DNA from: Gammaproteobacteria bacterium
Lineage (GTDB): Bacteria; Pseudomonadota; Gammaproteobacteria; UBA9214
DNA length: 11,512 nt
Reading direction: 5' to 3'
Assembly (NCBI GenBank): GCA_020027635.1
Contig: JAHKKL010000023.1
Span: 1-11,512 of the forward strand
In this document: positions 1 to 8,238 of the stretch, in pieces
How the letters are laid out: each line of letters starts with the position of its first letter
Numbering within the stretch: position 1 is the first letter of the stretch
The notes under the pieces: model-generated
The model's input: the letters and a program-made list of their open reading frames with translations, nothing else
What the model was told of the DNA's origin: nothing
Databases searched by the model: none
Position numbers and translations under genes: made by a program

Positions 1-128
1 GGCGCCGCGAGCAGACCCAGGCCGCGGATGAACCCCTGCGCGAGGAAGTCACGCCGGGTGACCGCACGCCGGTGACCGGCGTGACGCAACGGTTCGTCCG
101 GTGTCAGTGCTGTGCGTTTTCTGGACAT
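1..128 (-). CDS. Tat-exported protein, N-terminal part only
   Basis: This is the first 42 codons of a gene that runs off the left edge of the window. The start ATG at 128 is preceded by a good ribosome binding site (AAGGAG, 135-140 read on the minus strand, 6 nt spacing). The N-terminus has a long polar region and then a twin-arginine motif, TRRDFLAQGF (residues 24-33), followed by a hydrophobic stretch (LGLLAA). This fits a folded protein exported by the Tat system. It lies 34 bp after the LamG/cytochrome gene on the same strand, so it is probably cotranscribed with it. The mature domain is outside the window, so no family can be assigned. Partners of such cytochrome-like genes in other bacteria are often Tat-signal DUF1501/DUF1552-type proteins, but here that is only a guess. 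Confidence 0.72.
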   Translation of the reverse strand, partial: MSRKRTALTPDEPLRHAGHRRAVTRRDFLAQGFIRGLGLLAA

Positions 129-162
129 GCTGTACTCCTTGACGGTAATGCGGTTCGCGCGG

Positions 163-2682
163 CTATTGCAGCAGCATGACCGCGCTGCCCAGGGTGGCCG
201 CGCAGCTTGCCTTCACGATCTCCTGCGTACGCCCGGTCGTTGCGCACGTCGGCAGGGGACCGCTCGCGCAGGCGGTCAACCCGGCAATCAGATTGTCCAG
301 TTCCCCCGTCACCGACACCGGGTCGGGCTGGGTCGTCAGACCCGTTCCCATGATGTTGGCAAGCAGTGGAACGATCACCGCATCGCGCTGCGCCGCCGTG
401 TCGAAGGCCGTGTTGGCGGTTTGAGCAAAGTCGAATGTCGGGAAGTAGGCGGCGCGCGTGATCTGGCCCTGGTTATCCAGCAAGGCGTTGCAATACTCGA
501 TCGCGAGTTGCGCGATCGCCATCTGGTGTGCCGAAAGGAAGCCCTCGATGCTCTCCACGCCGGGCAGCTGCTGCCTGATGGTCGCATAGGTCGCCTTGAC
601 GGCCGTTTGTTGGGTGCTGACGCCGGTCACCGCCGCCATGGTGGCATTGATCTCGTCGAAGGTGCGCAGTCCGATATCCGGCACCGGCGGAAGGTCGGGC
701 GGCGTGCCCGGCTGCAGGGAAAGCGGTTCGAGCACGACATGGGTGTGATTGCCCAGAACCTCGAAGGTCAGGAAGAACTCGTCGTCCTGCGGACCCTTAT
801 CCAGGGGAATGACCGTTCCGATGTTCGACAGGGCCTGTCCCGTCGGCGTATAGAACGTGCTGCTGATGACGGTATCCAGATTGACATAGGCCTGCCCGAC
901 GGCGGCCTCCTTGCCGTTGACGCCGATGCGCAGGCCCGCCAGCCGGATATTATCCGGCTCGGCCGCCGGGTCCAGGCTGATGAAGCGCGGCGCGTTGAAG
1001 AGATAGCTGTAGTTGTCAAACTGGCTGACCTCGAACAGGATATAACTCTCCGGCACACCGGTCAGATGCGCGACGCTGAACAGCAGGAAGAACTTCTCCC
1101 CCACGCCGGCGGCGAAATTCTGCGCCACCTGTTCGGGCGTGAGCGCCCGGTTGTGAATGGCGATCAGGCGCAGCTTGCCTTGCCACTGCCGGTCACCGGA
1201 AACCTCGTTGCCCAGCACCAGGGCGAAACTGTTATCCCAGTCGATGAGATTTCCGCCGGGCACGGGATCGAGGTCATCGGTGAACACCCCGTTGACATAG
1301 ATCCGCCGGCCGTTCACCGGGTCGTAGGTGACGACCACGTGCTGCTGCGTGGCCTGCAGATCCTCATCGGCATCCGCCGTCGACAGGGCCGGTTCGCCGT
1401 TAGCGTCCGTACTGCTGCTGCGATGCAGGAAATCATAGTTGTAGCGGGTCTGTCCGAGCGTGAAGTTGCGCACGCCGGTCCCGGCGGAGTAGCTGATGAT
1501 GCGCGCCGGCCCTTCCTGGGTGACGTTGGCCGGCACCACCCACGCCTCGATCGAGTATTCGCCGGTCGCGGTGATGAGATCGTGCAGCTTGCGGCTGGCC
1601 GTGGTGTTCCCCTGGGCCTTGCCGCTGGTGATCTCGATGCCCCAGCCGCCGACCCAGGTAACATCCCCGATCAGGCTCAGATCCAGCGCGGGATCCACGC
1701 CGCTGGTGTCGAATGCCGTCCTGCCCGTGCCGGTCTTGAACTCATAGAGCGCGATGACATCATTCTCATGCCGGCTGCCGCCGCTGGCCACGATGCCGTC
1801 GATGACGGACAGCGCCTTGCTGGTCACCAACTGCGGATCCACCCCTGTCAGCGGGATCTGTCCGGCGAATGCACCGATGGCGGCTTCCATTTCCGCCGCG
1901 TCGCTCTGGCAGTCGCCGCTCCAGCAGTTATGGAACTCGTTGCGCAGGCGCACCACCAGGCGCGAGCTGGCAGGTGTGTCGAGGTCGATCTTAGCCCTTG
2001 CGGCCGCGTAGGCGGCATCGACATCGGCGCTGGCGAAGAACGGCGACTGGGCATTCGAGGCCGATTCCACATGGCAGCCCGCGCAATGCGCCGTGAGCAG
2101 CGGGTATACCGTGCTCGCGAACAGACCAGAGTCATCCGGGAAATTCCTGCTGGTGCCGGGGTCCTTCAGTACCGGCGGCTTCAGTTCGATGGTCTTGCCG
2201 CCGCCCGCCGAGCCCCCTGCCCAGGCTGCGATATAGGCGGTCATGACATCGGCGCAGGCGCTGTCGCTGCTGAGCCAGCAGTTATGCCCGCCGCCCACTT
2301 TGGCCACCAGGCGTGAATCGGCGGGTGAGCCGAGATCGACCACGGTGTTTGCCGCGGCATAGGCCAGGTTGATGTCGTCGGCACGCACGAACTCGGGCGT
2401 CTGCCCGCCGGTGCTGTGGCAGGCGCCGCAGCGGTTATCCGCGATCAGCTTGTCCCACACATTGAGCTTGAAGAGCTGGACGTCGGCGGTTGCCGGCGGA
2501 GGGCCGGAATAGTTGACCGCGGTGACGCCGCCGGAGGCGTTCGGCAGGGTCGTCGTGCCCCCGCCCCCACAACCGGTAATAACGGCTGCGGCGCACAGAA
2601 CCAGCCCTCCCGCCAGGCTTGCCACGCGCATGAGGCATCGACGGTGCACGGCGGATCGGGTGGCGGATACTGGCTGGTTCAT
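163..2682 (-). CDS. Diheme LamG-domain lipoprotein
   Basis: The predicted protein has 839 residues. I chose the ATG at 2682 because GGAG lies 7 nt upstream, a lipoprotein signal follows (hydrophobic stretch ending in the lipobox ITGC), and an upstream start at 2790 would overlap the preceding gene. Two c-type heme motifs are visible: CGACH (residues 85-89) and CAGCH (200-204). Each sits in a similar module of about 90 residues that ends with HNCW and another Cys, so the N-terminal third is an internal duplication. Residues about 305-535 look like a LamG/concanavalin-A-like jelly roll (ALYEF, EYSIEAWV, VVVTYDPVNGRRIYVNG, LVLGNE, IHNRALT). The last 300 residues are unassigned. The protein is probably anchored at the outer membrane or periplasm, carries electrons and binds a carbohydrate or protein ligand; the role is inferred. 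It sits 73 bp after a monoheme gene and 34 bp before a Tat substrate gene. Confidence 0.88.
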   Translation of the reverse strand: MNQPVSATRSAVHRRCLMRVASLAGGLVLCAAAVITGCGGGGTTTLPNASGGVTAVNYSGPPPATADVQLFKLNVWDKLIADNRCGACHSTGGQTPEFVRADDINLAYAAANTVVDLGSPADSRLVAKVGGGHNCWLSSDSACADVMTAYIAAWAGGSAGGGKTIELKPPVLKDPGTSRNFPDDSGLFASTVYPLLTAHCAGCHVESASNAQSPFFASADVDAAYAAARAKIDLDTPASSRLVVRLRNEFHNCWSGDCQSDAAEMEAAIGAFAGQIPLTGVDPQLVTSKALSVIDGIVASGGSRHENDVIALYEFKTGTGRTAFDTSGVDPALDLSLIGDVTWVGGWGIEITSGKAQGNTTASRKLHDLITATGEYSIEAWVVPANVTQEGPARIISYSAGTGVRNFTLGQTRYNYDFLHRSSSTDANGEPALSTADADEDLQATQQHVVVTYDPVNGRRIYVNGVFTDDLDPVPGGNLIDWDNSFALVLGNEVSGDRQWQGKLRLIAIHNRALTPEQVAQNFAAGVGEKFFLLFSVAHLTGVPESYILFEVSQFDNYSYLFNAPRFISLDPAAEPDNIRLAGLRIGVNGKEAAVGQAYVNLDTVISSTFYTPTGQALSNIGTVIPLDKGPQDDEFFLTFEVLGNHTHVVLEPLSLQPGTPPDLPPVPDIGLRTFDEINATMAAVTGVSTQQTAVKATYATIRQQLPGVESIEGFLSAHQMAIAQLAIEYCNALLDNQGQITRAAYFPTFDFAQTANTAFDTAAQRDAVIVPLLANIMGTGLTTQPDPVSVTGELDNLIAGLTACASGPLPTCATTGRTQEIVKASCAATLGSAVMLLQ

Positions 2683-2755
2683 CTTGTGACTCCGGATCGT
2701 AGCCCTGTCCGGGCGTTGTATTCGCGGTGGCGGGTATACCGGTGCAGCCGCGGCA

Positions 2756-3949
2756 TCAGTCGGCCATGCAATAGACCGCGGCCTCGGCAAACACGGTCTT
2801 CATGTTGTAGTTGGACGCGATGAAGTCATCGACCATGGTATCGACCTGGCCGCGATCAGCGGCATTGCCCGGGACACGCAGACAGACTGTCCTGAACGCC
2901 TTCTTCACCTGGCAGGCGGCGAATGCCCTGCTGCCAGCCAGTTCCACACCCAATGACTTGGCGCCGCTGCCCGAACCCGGCAGGCCGGCGTCCCAGCCGA
3001 GCAGGCTGTTGGCGCCGCTGCGCCAGTAGTTGTCCCAGTGGTCATCCGGCGTGACATAGCCATACTTGAAGTTGTCGGCGTTGATCAGGTACTTGGGCTG
3101 AACGACGCCGGGCGTGTACTGCAACCGGGCACTGACTGCATCGAAGTTGTAGTAGGCGAATGCCTGGGCCATGGGGTCCATGCCGCTGTGGCAGCCGATG
3201 CAAGCGTTGAGAAAAATCCGGCTGTCGCCACCCGGACTGCGCGAGACGTCCTGGCGAATCCGGTCAGGCGAGCGGGTGATGTCCTTGAGCTGCTCGAGGT
3301 CGTTGCAGAGGTGGTTGAGCAAGGTAAAACGGAACATGGCGCGGTTCGTGCCGGCAATGAAGAAGGCCTCGGACGCGGCCCGCGTGGTCATGATGCCGGC
3401 CGTGGCCGAAGCCGGCAGGTCGGTCACCGCCGATTGCGCTACCGGTATGAGTCCGGTCTTGAGATCGATGCCCTGCGTCTCCAGCGCCTCGTAATGGTTG
3501 TTGTTGCTCATGGAATAGGCCGGCAGTCCCAGGCTGCTATTCCCGACATAGACCAGGTCGGCCGAGAGGAGGCGGTTGAACGGCACCTCGTCGCGGATCA
3601 TGCCGATCACCGTGGCGGTGTAGTCGTTCATGGGCGCAAACACGCTCTGGTCGCGATTGGTCCACGGCGCCGCGAAATTCTTCAGCGTGACGTTGTAAAA
3701 AGCGCTGTCGTCCATGGCGAGTAATGCCGCACCCGTCGCATTGCCAGCGGCGATGTCCGCCTCCATGACATCCAGTCTCTGCACGCTGGGCGGTACGCCG
3801 GTCAGGCGGTCGTGCATGCGTTTGGCCTGGCGGCGTTCCAGTTCGCCGGCCGAGGCGCAGGCGATGCAGTTAAGCAGCAGACACAGCGCCACGGCAATCG
3901 TGCTCAGCCGCGGTGTGCATCTCGTATGAAATAGCCTGGAAAGACCCAT
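2756..3949 (-). CDS. Secreted monoheme c-type cytochrome-like protein
   Basis: The predicted protein has 397 residues. It begins with a signal peptide (hydrophobic core LSTIAVALCLLLNC, likely cleaved after ACASA); the cysteines there do not form a standard lipobox, so I favour ordinary cleavage. One heme c motif, CIGCH, is at residues 250-254, followed by SGMDPMAQAF. The region before it (AGIMTTRAASEAF, FRFTLLNHLCND) and the context are reminiscent of the DUF1588/DUF1592/DUF1585 cytochrome-associated proteins common in Planctomycetes, but I cannot confirm a family. Extra cysteines occur near the C-terminus (FAACQ, RTVC, VYCMAD). The upstream Shine-Dalgarno is only a G-rich run (GGGGCGGG). This is the first gene of a leftward group and is divergent from the large PD40/heme gene, with 261 bp between them, so shared control is plausible. 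Confidence 0.8.
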   Translation of the reverse strand: MGLSRLFHTRCTPRLSTIAVALCLLLNCIACASAGELERRQAKRMHDRLTGVPPSVQRLDVMEADIAAGNATGAALLAMDDSAFYNVTLKNFAAPWTNRDQSVFAPMNDYTATVIGMIRDEVPFNRLLSADLVYVGNSSLGLPAYSMSNNNHYEALETQGIDLKTGLIPVAQSAVTDLPASATAGIMTTRAASEAFFIAGTNRAMFRFTLLNHLCNDLEQLKDITRSPDRIRQDVSRSPGGDSRIFLNACIGCHSGMDPMAQAFAYYNFDAVSARLQYTPGVVQPKYLINADNFKYGYVTPDDHWDNYWRSGANSLLGWDAGLPGSGSGAKSLGVELAGSRAFAACQVKKAFRTVCLRVPGNAADRGQVDTMVDDFIASNYNMKTVFAEAAVYCMAD

Positions 3950-4210
3950 AATCCCGCCCCACCTGTTATGCCCTGCCGTGAACCGGCACGTCCTCCGCTG
4001 GGATTAGATGCTGCGATTTGCACGCGCGGCTTTCTGTGATTCGGCTCGCGGAATGGCGGTTATCCCCTGGCCTATAGTGCAACTGCGACAGGCGTAGTGC
4101 GTATATCGGGAACCCGGTCACGTTCACCGGCTGATGGTTGTTCATACTTCGAATCGAGTGTGCAGCGACGCGACGCGGCGTGATATCAGGCGGATTGCTT
4201 ACCAGGCAGA
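3950..4210. promoter_or_regulatory. Divergent intergenic region with candidate operator
   Basis: These 261 bp separate two divergent gene groups and must hold promoters for both. I see a TATAGT box at 4073-4078 that could be a rightward -10, but no good -35 at the expected distance. An inverted repeat at 4114-4130 (CCGGT, 7-nt spacer, ACCGG) about 80 bp before the rightward start codon could be an operator. A TGTGA at 4035-4039 lacks a matching right half for a CRP site. All of these are weak; the divergent arrangement is the firm observation. Confidence 0.35.
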
Positions 4211-6796
4211 ATGATGAAACCAAGTTACCATGCTCCTCAACATTGCGCCGTGGCAGGCGCCCGACTCTTCGTGTCCGGTCTGCTCGGTCTGTTGCTCAGC
4301 GCCTGCGGGGGCGGTGGTGGTCAGGGCACTGATGATCCACTGGCAGGGGATGCCGGGGTTGCGTATGTCAGTCGCCCGCTGGCATTCGATTCGACGGGTG
4401 GCGTCATACAGCCGGACATCCGCGAGGCATTGACGTTCAATCCCGGCGCGGACCTGATCTATCGCGAACTCGCCTCGCCCAGCGCCGCGGAGCGCAATGT
4501 CACCGCCTCATTCACCGGAGGCTTGGGCGATGTCAAGGATGTCGAGGTCTCATACGACGGCACGAAGCTGCTGTTTGCCATGCATGCTCCCGAGATCGAA
4601 GGGGCGGACCCGCGGGATCAGCCGACCTGGAACATCTGGGAATATGACATCGGCAACCGCCGGTTGAAACGCATCATTGCCTCCGATATCACCGCCGAGG
4701 CCGGCCAGGATATCGCTCCCCATTACCTGCCGGACGGGCGAATCATCTTTTCCTCGACCAGGCAACGCCAGTCCAGGGCCGTGCTGGTGGACGAAGGCAA
4801 GCCGCAGTTCGGCGCACTCGATGAAGACGGCAACGAGCAGGCGCTGGTGCTGCACGTCATGAACAGCGACGGCAGCGATATCCACCAGGTTTCCTTCAAC
4901 CAGAGCCACGATCTCGATCCGGCCGTGCTTTCCAGCGGCGAGGTGATTTTCAGCCGCTGGGATCATATGGGCAGTCGCAATGCCATCAGCCTGTACAAGA
5001 TGCATCCGGACGGCAGTGAGTTGCAGCTGCTCTACGGCGCGCACAGTCACGAGACCGGCACCAATGGCAGCGAGGTCCAGTTCCTGCAACCGCGTGAACG
5101 TTCCGATGGCAAAATTCTCTCCGTGCTGTTGCCATTCAATGGCACGGACGGCGGCGGCGACCTGGTCCTGATCGATACGGCCGACTATATCGAGTACGAT
5201 CAGCCGGTCGTGTCCTATCAGGGTATCCTGACCGGTCCCGGCCAGGTGCCGGCAACCGGCAACATGGTCTACACCGACAGTTTGATCTCTCCCGGCGGGC
5301 ACTTCAGCAGCGCCTACCCGCTGCGCGACGGCACCGACCGGTTACTGGTGAGCTGGAGTGCCTGCCGTCTGCTGGAAAACGGCCACATCGTGCCCTGCAC
5401 ACCGGATCGCCTGTCCGACCCGAATGCACAGGCCGCCCCGCCGCTTTACGGCATCTTCATGTACGACAGGAAAACCAACTCCCAGCAGCCCATCGTGCCG
5501 CCGCGGGAAGGCGTCATATATACCGACGTGGTGGCTGCCCAGTCGCGCGATCTGCCGCCCATCCTGTTTGACAAGGCGCCCGGTGCCGGCCTCGATCCGG
5601 AATACATCAGCGAGGGGGTCGGCATACTCAACATACGCAGCGTCTATGATATCGACGGCGTCGATACCGCCGTGCCCGATATCGCCACGCTGGCCGATCC
5701 CGCGCTCACGAGCGCCGATGAACGCCCGGCCCGCTTTCTGCGCATCGTCAAGGCGGTCGGCATTCCGGATGACACGGTACTCAACCTGCCGGACACGGCC
5801 TTCGGTCGCAGCCGACAGCAATTGATGCGGGAGATCGTCGGTTATGTGCCGGTGCAGCCCGACGGTTCGGTCAGGGTCAAGGTCCCGGCCAATGTCCCGC
5901 TCGCCATCAGCGTACTGGACAAGGCCGGGCGGAGGATCGGCAGCCGCCACCAGAACTGGCTCCAGGTGCTCCCCGGCGAAACGGTGCAGTGTAACGGCTG
6001 TCACGACCATGACAGCGGGTGGGGGCATGGCCATACCGAGGGACCCGCCTCGGTCTATGCCGGTGCACCGGCGACCGGCCTGCCGTTTCCCAATACCGAT
6101 CCTGCCCTGTTCGCGGACTACGGCGAGTCCATGGCCGAAACCCTGACGCGCCTCACTCCCACGGCGCTGCAACCGTCGATGGACCTGGTGTACGAAGATG
6201 TCTGGACCGATGAGACCAAGGCCGGGCGCGCCCGGGACGCCGGCTTCGGCTATCGCTACGCCGATCTCTCCACACCGGCACCAGCCAGCGCGCCGTGCCA
6301 GACGGCCTGGCAGGCAGGCTGTCGCAGCGTCATCCATTACGAACAGCACATCCACCCTTTGTGGAGCCGGGATCGCGGTGCTAATACCTGCATCCGTTGT
6401 CATGGCCCGCTCGACGACAACGGCAACCTGCAGGTGCCGATGGCGCAACTCGATCTCACCGATGGCCCTTCAGATCAGGAGCCGGCACAGTTCAAGGCTT
6501 ACCGCGAGCTGCTGTATCCCGATAACGCCCAGGAAATCAGCATGGGTGCCCTGCAGGATGTCCTGGTGGCCGGCCCGGTCGATCCTGCCACGGGACTGCC
6601 GACCCAGGTGCCGGTGCCAGTGAGTCCTTCGATGTCCCCGGCAGGTGCGCGGGCGAGCACGGCATTCACCAGCCGGTTCGAGCCGGCGGGCAGTCATGCG
6701 GGCCGCCTCGAACCTGCCGAGCTGCGCCTGATCTACGAGTGGCTGGATATCGGGGCGCAGTATTACAACGATCCCTTTGCGGTACCGGCGAACTGA
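4211..6796 (+). CDS. Diheme PD40 beta-propeller lipoprotein, hydrazine synthase alpha-like
   Basis: The predicted protein has 861 residues. The signal sequence ends in the lipobox LSAC followed by a Gly run, so it is a lipoprotein. Residues about 110-480 contain TolB/PD40-type propeller motifs (YLPDGRIIFSSTR, LHVMNSDGSDIHQVS, YKMHPDGSELQLL). A segment near residues 547-598 (VPVQPDGSVRVKVPANVPL, LQVLPGETVQCNGCH) matches the pattern I know from proteins with the hydrazine synthase alpha middle domain, ending in a heme motif at 594-598. A second heme motif, CIRCH, is at 727-731, preceded by HYEQHIHPLW. The family is known mostly from Planctomycetes, and membership does not prove hydrazine chemistry; no beta/gamma synthase subunits are visible here. 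The start at 4211 has only a weak AGGCAG before it; ATG at 4214 is an equal option. It heads the rightward group, 30 bp before the SH3 gene. Confidence 0.85.
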   Translation: MMKPSYHAPQHCAVAGARLFVSGLLGLLLSACGGGGGQGTDDPLAGDAGVAYVSRPLAFDSTGGVIQPDIREALTFNPGADLIYRELASPSAAERNVTASFTGGLGDVKDVEVSYDGTKLLFAMHAPEIEGADPRDQPTWNIWEYDIGNRRLKRIIASDITAEAGQDIAPHYLPDGRIIFSSTRQRQSRAVLVDEGKPQFGALDEDGNEQALVLHVMNSDGSDIHQVSFNQSHDLDPAVLSSGEVIFSRWDHMGSRNAISLYKMHPDGSELQLLYGAHSHETGTNGSEVQFLQPRERSDGKILSVLLPFNGTDGGGDLVLIDTADYIEYDQPVVSYQGILTGPGQVPATGNMVYTDSLISPGGHFSSAYPLRDGTDRLLVSWSACRLLENGHIVPCTPDRLSDPNAQAAPPLYGIFMYDRKTNSQQPIVPPREGVIYTDVVAAQSRDLPPILFDKAPGAGLDPEYISEGVGILNIRSVYDIDGVDTAVPDIATLADPALTSADERPARFLRIVKAVGIPDDTVLNLPDTAFGRSRQQLMREIVGYVPVQPDGSVRVKVPANVPLAISVLDKAGRRIGSRHQNWLQVLPGETVQCNGCHDHDSGWGHGHTEGPASVYAGAPATGLPFPNTDPALFADYGESMAETLTRLTPTALQPSMDLVYEDVWTDETKAGRARDAGFGYRYADLSTPAPASAPCQTAWQAGCRSVIHYEQHIHPLWSRDRGANTCIRCHGPLDDNGNLQVPMAQLDLTDGPSDQEPAQFKAYRELLYPDNAQEISMGALQDVLVAGPVDPATGLPTQVPVPVSPSMSPAGARASTAFTSRFEPAGSHAGRLEPAELRLIYEWLDIGAQYYNDPFAVPAN

Positions 6797-6826
6797 CCCC
6801 GCCGGTATCGCCATGTGTGATCTCTG

Positions 6827-7588
6827 ATGCGGCCAAATGTCCCCGGCAGGCACACCAAGGTGCTGGTTTTCCTGCTGCTGCAATGTCTTGTTACGGCGCC
6901 GGCCCACGGGGAGAGACCGTTTTTCGAGGTTCAGGTGACCGAACCGTATATCGAGCTGCATACCGGCCCGGGGCGTGGCTACCCGGTATTCCATGTGGTG
7001 GACCGCGGTGAACGGGTGGAGGTCATCACGCGCAAGACCGACTGGTTCAAGGTGCGCACGCAGAAAGGCAAGGAAGGCTGGGTAAACCGTGCGCAGATGG
7101 AGACGACGCTGACGGCCTCCGGGGAAAAAACTCGGTTTGCGGAACCGGGAATGGGTGATTTTTCGAACCGGCGCTGGGAGGCGGGCCTGCTTGGGGGTTC
7201 CTTCGATGGCGCCGACATGATCACGGTGTATGGCGCCTATGCGATGACGCCCAATCTTTCCGCCGAACTCTCCGCCTCGCAGGTGTTCAGTAACTATTCC
7301 GATGCGTATACGGGCATCGCCGCTCTCGTGGCGCAACCTTTTCCGGAATGGCGCATATCGCCGTTTTTTTTGGTGGGGACCGGAATCATCTATACCGATC
7401 CGAACGTGACCGTCGTTAACGGAAACGATGGGGCTGACCAGATCGGCAGCGTGGGCGCCGGTATCCGCTGCTATCTGACGCGGCGTTTCATCCTGCGCGC
7501 CGAATACCGTAACAGCGTCATTTTTCAGGACAGTGACGACAACCAGGAGATCAACGAATGGCAAGCGGGATTTGCATTTTTCTTCTGA
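6827..7588 (+). CDS. SH3-domain outer-membrane beta-barrel protein
   Basis: The predicted protein has 253 residues. A signal peptide (VLVFLLLQCLVTAPAHG) leads into a bacterial SH3 domain at about residues 34-92, with the hallmark LHTGPGRGYPVFHVVDRGE and a WFKVRT / GKEGWVNR pair. Residues about 115-253 alternate hydrophobic and polar positions and end in FAFFF, the C-terminal aromatic signal typical of outer-membrane barrels. I infer a small (about 8-strand) barrel with a periplasmic SH3 domain that may contact peptidoglycan or a partner. No strong Shine-Dalgarno precedes the ATG, so translation may depend on the gene upstream, whose stop is 30 bp away. A GTG at 6860 is an alternative start but would shorten the signal peptide. 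The gene overlaps the next barrel gene by 31 bp. Confidence 0.85.
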   Translation: MRPNVPGRHTKVLVFLLLQCLVTAPAHGERPFFEVQVTEPYIELHTGPGRGYPVFHVVDRGERVEVITRKTDWFKVRTQKGKEGWVNRAQMETTLTASGEKTRFAEPGMGDFSNRRWEAGLLGGSFDGADMITVYGAYAMTPNLSAELSASQVFSNYSDAYTGIAALVAQPFPEWRISPFFLVGTGIIYTDPNVTVVNGNDGADQIGSVGAGIRCYLTRRFILRAEYRNSVIFQDSDDNQEINEWQAGFAFFF

Positions 7589-8226
7589 GAAATTCGCTGA
7601 CGGCAGCTTTCGCCGGCCTGTTGTTTGCCGTCGGCGCCGTACGTGCGGAAGACATCATCGAGCACGGCAGCGAGTCTGTGATCGAACCGGAGTTGCAACG
7701 GCGCACGATTACCGAGGCCGACATCGACAGCGAGGACTTCGAGGCGGGCGTCTATGCCGGCGTGATGAGCATCGAGGATTTCGGCACCAATTTCGTCTAC
7801 GGCGTTCGCGCCGCCTACCACATCACCGAGGATTTCTTTGTCGAGGCCGCCTACGGACGTACCGAGGCGAATGAAACGAGCTATGAAACACTCAGTGGCG
7901 GAGCCCGGCTGCTGACCGACAGCGAGCGCAGACTCGATTACTACAACATTTCACTCGGCTATAACCTGTTCCCCGGTGAGACCTTCATCGGCAGCGGGCA
8001 TGCCTTCAATTCGGCGCTGTACGTCATTGCCGGGGTCGGCAATACCGAATTCGCCAATGACAGCCACTTTACGGTCAATGCCGGGGCTGGCTACCGCTTC
8101 CTGGTGACCGACTGGATGGCGCTGCATGTCGACGTGCGGGATTACCTCTTCAATTCCGATCTGCTTGGCAATGACAAGACCACCAACAACCTGGAATTCA
8201 CGGGTGGACTGACTTTCTTCTTCTGA
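7558..8226 (+). CDS. Outer-membrane beta-barrel protein
   Basis: The predicted protein has 222 residues. The start ATG lies inside the end of the previous gene but has a good site (AGGAGA, 7 nt spacing), and no later in-frame start would keep the signal peptide. Residues 1-30 form a signal peptide, cleaved after VRA. The mature protein starts with an acidic IIEHGSESVIEPELQRR segment and a DIDSEDFEAGVYAGVMSIEDFG motif, then barrel-like strands, ending in LEFTGGLTFFF. The N-terminal motif and ending resemble the outer-membrane beta-barrel family first defined in myxobacteria (TIGR04565), which is often next to SH3-domain barrels; this is from memory. Its 31-bp overlap with the SH3 barrel gene implies translational coupling and perhaps joint assembly. 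A thioredoxin gene follows 12 bp later. Confidence 0.87.
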   Translation: MASGICIFLLRNSLTAAFAGLLFAVGAVRAEDIIEHGSESVIEPELQRRTITEADIDSEDFEAGVYAGVMSIEDFGTNFVYGVRAAYHITEDFFVEAAYGRTEANETSYETLSGGARLLTDSERRLDYYNISLGYNLFPGETFIGSGHAFNSALYVIAGVGNTEFANDSHFTVNAGAGYRFLVTDWMALHVDVRDYLFNSDLLGNDKTTNNLEFTGGLTFFF

Positions 8227-8238
8227 CAGGAGACAGCA

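Noticed and set aside
112..2316. Long plus-strand open frame of 734 codons opposite the LamG gene
   Set aside because: It is antisense to a protein with clear lipobox, heme motifs and LamG strands. Its product is Arg/Gly/His-rich low-quality sequence without domains, as expected for a shadow frame in GC-rich DNA.
4068..4081. Possible sigma-54 promoter (TGGC ... TGCA)
   Set aside because: The distance between the GG and GC elements is 8 nt instead of the required 10.
3966..4223. Minus-strand frame of 85 codons in the divergent intergenic region
   Set aside because: It overlaps the start of the diheme gene, lacks a ribosome binding site and has no recognisable sequence; the region is better explained as promoter DNA.
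6470..7564. Minus-strand open frame of 364 codons
   Set aside because: It runs antisense across the end of the diheme gene and the SH3 barrel gene, has no recognisable domain or ribosome binding site, and both sense genes are well supported.
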